DNA from: an uncultured Eubacteriales bacterium
GTDB taxonomy: Bacteria > Bacillota > Clostridia > Oscillospirales > CAG-272
DNA: 25,387 nt
NCBI GenBank assembly: GCA_934526185.1
Contig: CAKTAA010000029.1
Coordinates: 1 to 25,387, forward strand
Direction of reading: 5' to 3'
Below the pieces are notes generated by a model. That model was given only the letters and a program-made list of their open reading frames with translations, had not been told where the DNA came from and ran no database searches. This document shows positions 24,521-25,387 of this stretch, piece by piece. Positions within the stretch are counted from its first letter, which is position 1. Each line of letters starts with the position of its first letter. The translations under genes were made by a program, and so were the position numbers.

Positions 24521-25219
24521 TCACCGCTCGGCATTGTCATCCGGAGGATTTTCGTTGGAAAATTTACGATAGATTCCAACGCCTGCCAAACATAATATTC
24601 CGGTTACAGCATAAACCAACACAGTCAGTAAATAATTCTGAGAAACAAGAGCATCCCCTGCAATTGCTGATGTCACAACAGACGGAAATCTTGCAAAAAT
24701 CACAATAGCAGCAAATACCTTTGGTGACATCTTTGTTAATCCAACCACATATGTCAAAAAATCTTTCGGCGTGCCGGGAAGAAAAAACAGAATAAAAAAT
24801 ATTAAGTTTAAATTTTTTCTTTTTTTCAGAAATTTAATAGATTCTATTTTATCTAAAGAAAAAAACTGTTCAATAAATGGAACGCCAAACTTTCTGACTA
24901 CAAAAAATACCAGCAGACTTCCCAAAGCAATTCCCATTATTGACAACAGAGTGCCTTCCCATATGCCGAAAGCATATCCAGCAGCCAATTCAAAGGGTTC
25001 TCCTGGAACAACAGCTATTACAACCTGAAAAACCACCATAAATATAAAAAATAATCTGCCGATTATTCCGTGCTCGGCAATGTATTTACGAAATTCTTCC
25101 GGTTCTGAAATGTATTGGATTAAAGGTCTTCCGACAAAATAAATTACAGCAGCACTGAATAACAGAAGCAAAAATAAAATAATAAAAAAACCTGTCTTCT
25201 TTTTCCTCTGTTTTTCCAT
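24521..25219 (-). CDS. TVP38/TMEM64 (VTT domain) membrane protein
   Basis: A 232-residue multi-pass inner-membrane protein with about six hydrophobic segments (roughly 10-30, 55-75, 78-108, 138-160, 168-190, 200-218). The family signature is present: PGEPFELAAGYAFGIWEG followed by GIALGSLLVFFVVRKFG, then FFLPGTPKDFLTYVVGLT, the re-entrant-loop region of DedA/VTT-domain proteins. Relatives act in lipid scrambling or proton-coupled lipid-carrier transport; the specific substrate here is unknown. The start at ATG 25219 is preceded by AAAGGTGATG at a somewhat long distance. It stands between the SLH/LRR operon (convergent) and a tRNA fragment with terminator upstream. The tail ends in polar residues (ENPPDDNAER). 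Full length for the family. Confidence 0.9.
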   Translation of the reverse strand: MEKQRKKKTGFFIILFLLLLFSAAVIYFVGRPLIQYISEPEEFRKYIAEHGIIGRLFFIFMVVFQVVIAVVPGEPFELAAGYAFGIWEGTLLSIMGIALGSLLVFFVVRKFGVPFIEQFFSLDKIESIKFLKKRKNLNLIFFILFFLPGTPKDFLTYVVGLTKMSPKVFAAIVIFARFPSVVTSAIAGDALVSQNYLLTVLVYAVTGILCLAGVGIYRKFSNENPPDDNAER

Positions 25220-25262
25220 TTTTCGTTTTACATCACCTTTCTATTCTGTGTTTACCATCAAT

Positions 25263-25286
25263 AAAAAAAGAAGCTTTAAAGCTTCT
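25263..25286 (-). terminator. Terminator after the truncated tRNA
   Basis: On the minus strand AGAAGCTT-TA-AAGCTTCT is a perfect palindromic stem followed by seven T residues. It lies between the tRNA fragment and the TVP38-like gene and would stop transcription from the tRNA side. Confidence 0.8.
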
Positions 25287-25310
25287 ATCCCATCAATCTT
25301 ATACTGTTCA

Positions 25311-25349
25311 ATTAAGAGTCAGTTGCTCTACCAACTGAGCTAAAGGTGC
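25311..25349 (-). tRNA. Truncated tRNA-Lys (CTT anticodon), 5' half only
   Basis: The minus strand reads the acceptor 5' strand GCACCTT, the D arm TAGCTCAGTTGGTAGAGC and the anticodon-stem start ACTGACT-CTT-AAT, as in positions 1-39 of a bacterial tRNA-Lys. The next bases do not pair with the anticodon stem and no T arm or 3' acceptor strand follows, so the gene is broken within the anticodon loop. The purine-rich DNA from 25,350 to the window end contains no gene. Confidence 0.75.
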
Positions 25350-25387
25350 AGGAAAAAGGTCCGAGGGAGAAAGGAAAAGGAAAGGGG

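Noticed and set aside
1..25387. CRISPR array, insertion sequence or complete prophage
   Set aside because: I saw no regularly spaced repeats, transposase, integrase or phage structural gene. Mobile-element ideas rest only on remnants.

Overview
The window looks like a chromosomal segment, probably near or at a contig end, from a Gram-positive anaerobe of class Clostridia (Firmicutes). Supporting signs are strong AGGAGG-type ribosome binding sites, near-perfect TTGACA/TATAAT promoters, the miaB-ylbF-mutS-mutL gene order, an S-layer-homology (SLH) surface protein and a BspA-like leucine-rich-repeat protein. No database search was possible. Names rest on motifs and gene order read directly from the sequence.

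Left part (1-5,680). This is accessory and decaying DNA. It starts with the N-terminal 271 codons of a PfkB-type heptose-phosphate kinase (minus strand, cut by the window edge). An AT-rich gene-poor stretch follows, then a broken Rhs/YD-repeat fragment. One intact gene, a membrane-anchored D-Ala-D-Ala carboxypeptidase (minus strand) with its own promoter and terminator, stands alone. From about 3,840 to 5,680 protein-like pieces appear on the minus strand in shifting frames with no intact gene, which suggests an eroded element.

Core part (5,680-15,380, all minus strand). A housekeeping RNA-modification and DNA-repair block reads right to left: miaB (tRNA methylthiotransferase), a YlbF-family protein with a Cys-rich tail, mutS, mutL, a GNAT acetyltransferase and tgt (queuine tRNA-ribosyltransferase). 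A perfect-consensus promoter (15,082-15,110) with a leader of about 200 nt lies upstream of miaB. It could drive miaB through mutL. tgt and the acetyltransferase probably have separate signals.

Middle part (15,200-20,200). A divergent plus-strand pair encodes a cytoplasmic GH27 alpha-galactosidase and a 65-residue double-CxxC protein. Convergent to it is a HipB/HipA-like pair (XRE regulator and kinase-fold protein, overlapping by 8 nt). That pair has a perfect-consensus promoter flanked by three copies of a TTYGCTAA motif that may be operators. A DUF218/SanA-like membrane protein follows on the minus strand.

Right part (20,300-25,387). A two-gene plus-strand surface operon encodes an SLH protein with a C39-like cysteine-peptidase fold and a membrane-anchored LRR_5 (BspA-like) protein. 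It is bounded by a promoter with an orphan ribosome binding site and two-codon ORF in its leader, and by a strong terminator. A TVP38/TMEM64 membrane protein (minus strand) and a tRNA-Lys(CTT) fragment truncated in the anticodon loop end the window.

The least conventional items are the SLH/C39-like plus LRR pair, the HipBA-like module with repeated putative operators, the YlbF Cys tail beside miaB, the orphan leader ORF and the truncated tRNA. None is proven to be a new system from sequence alone.
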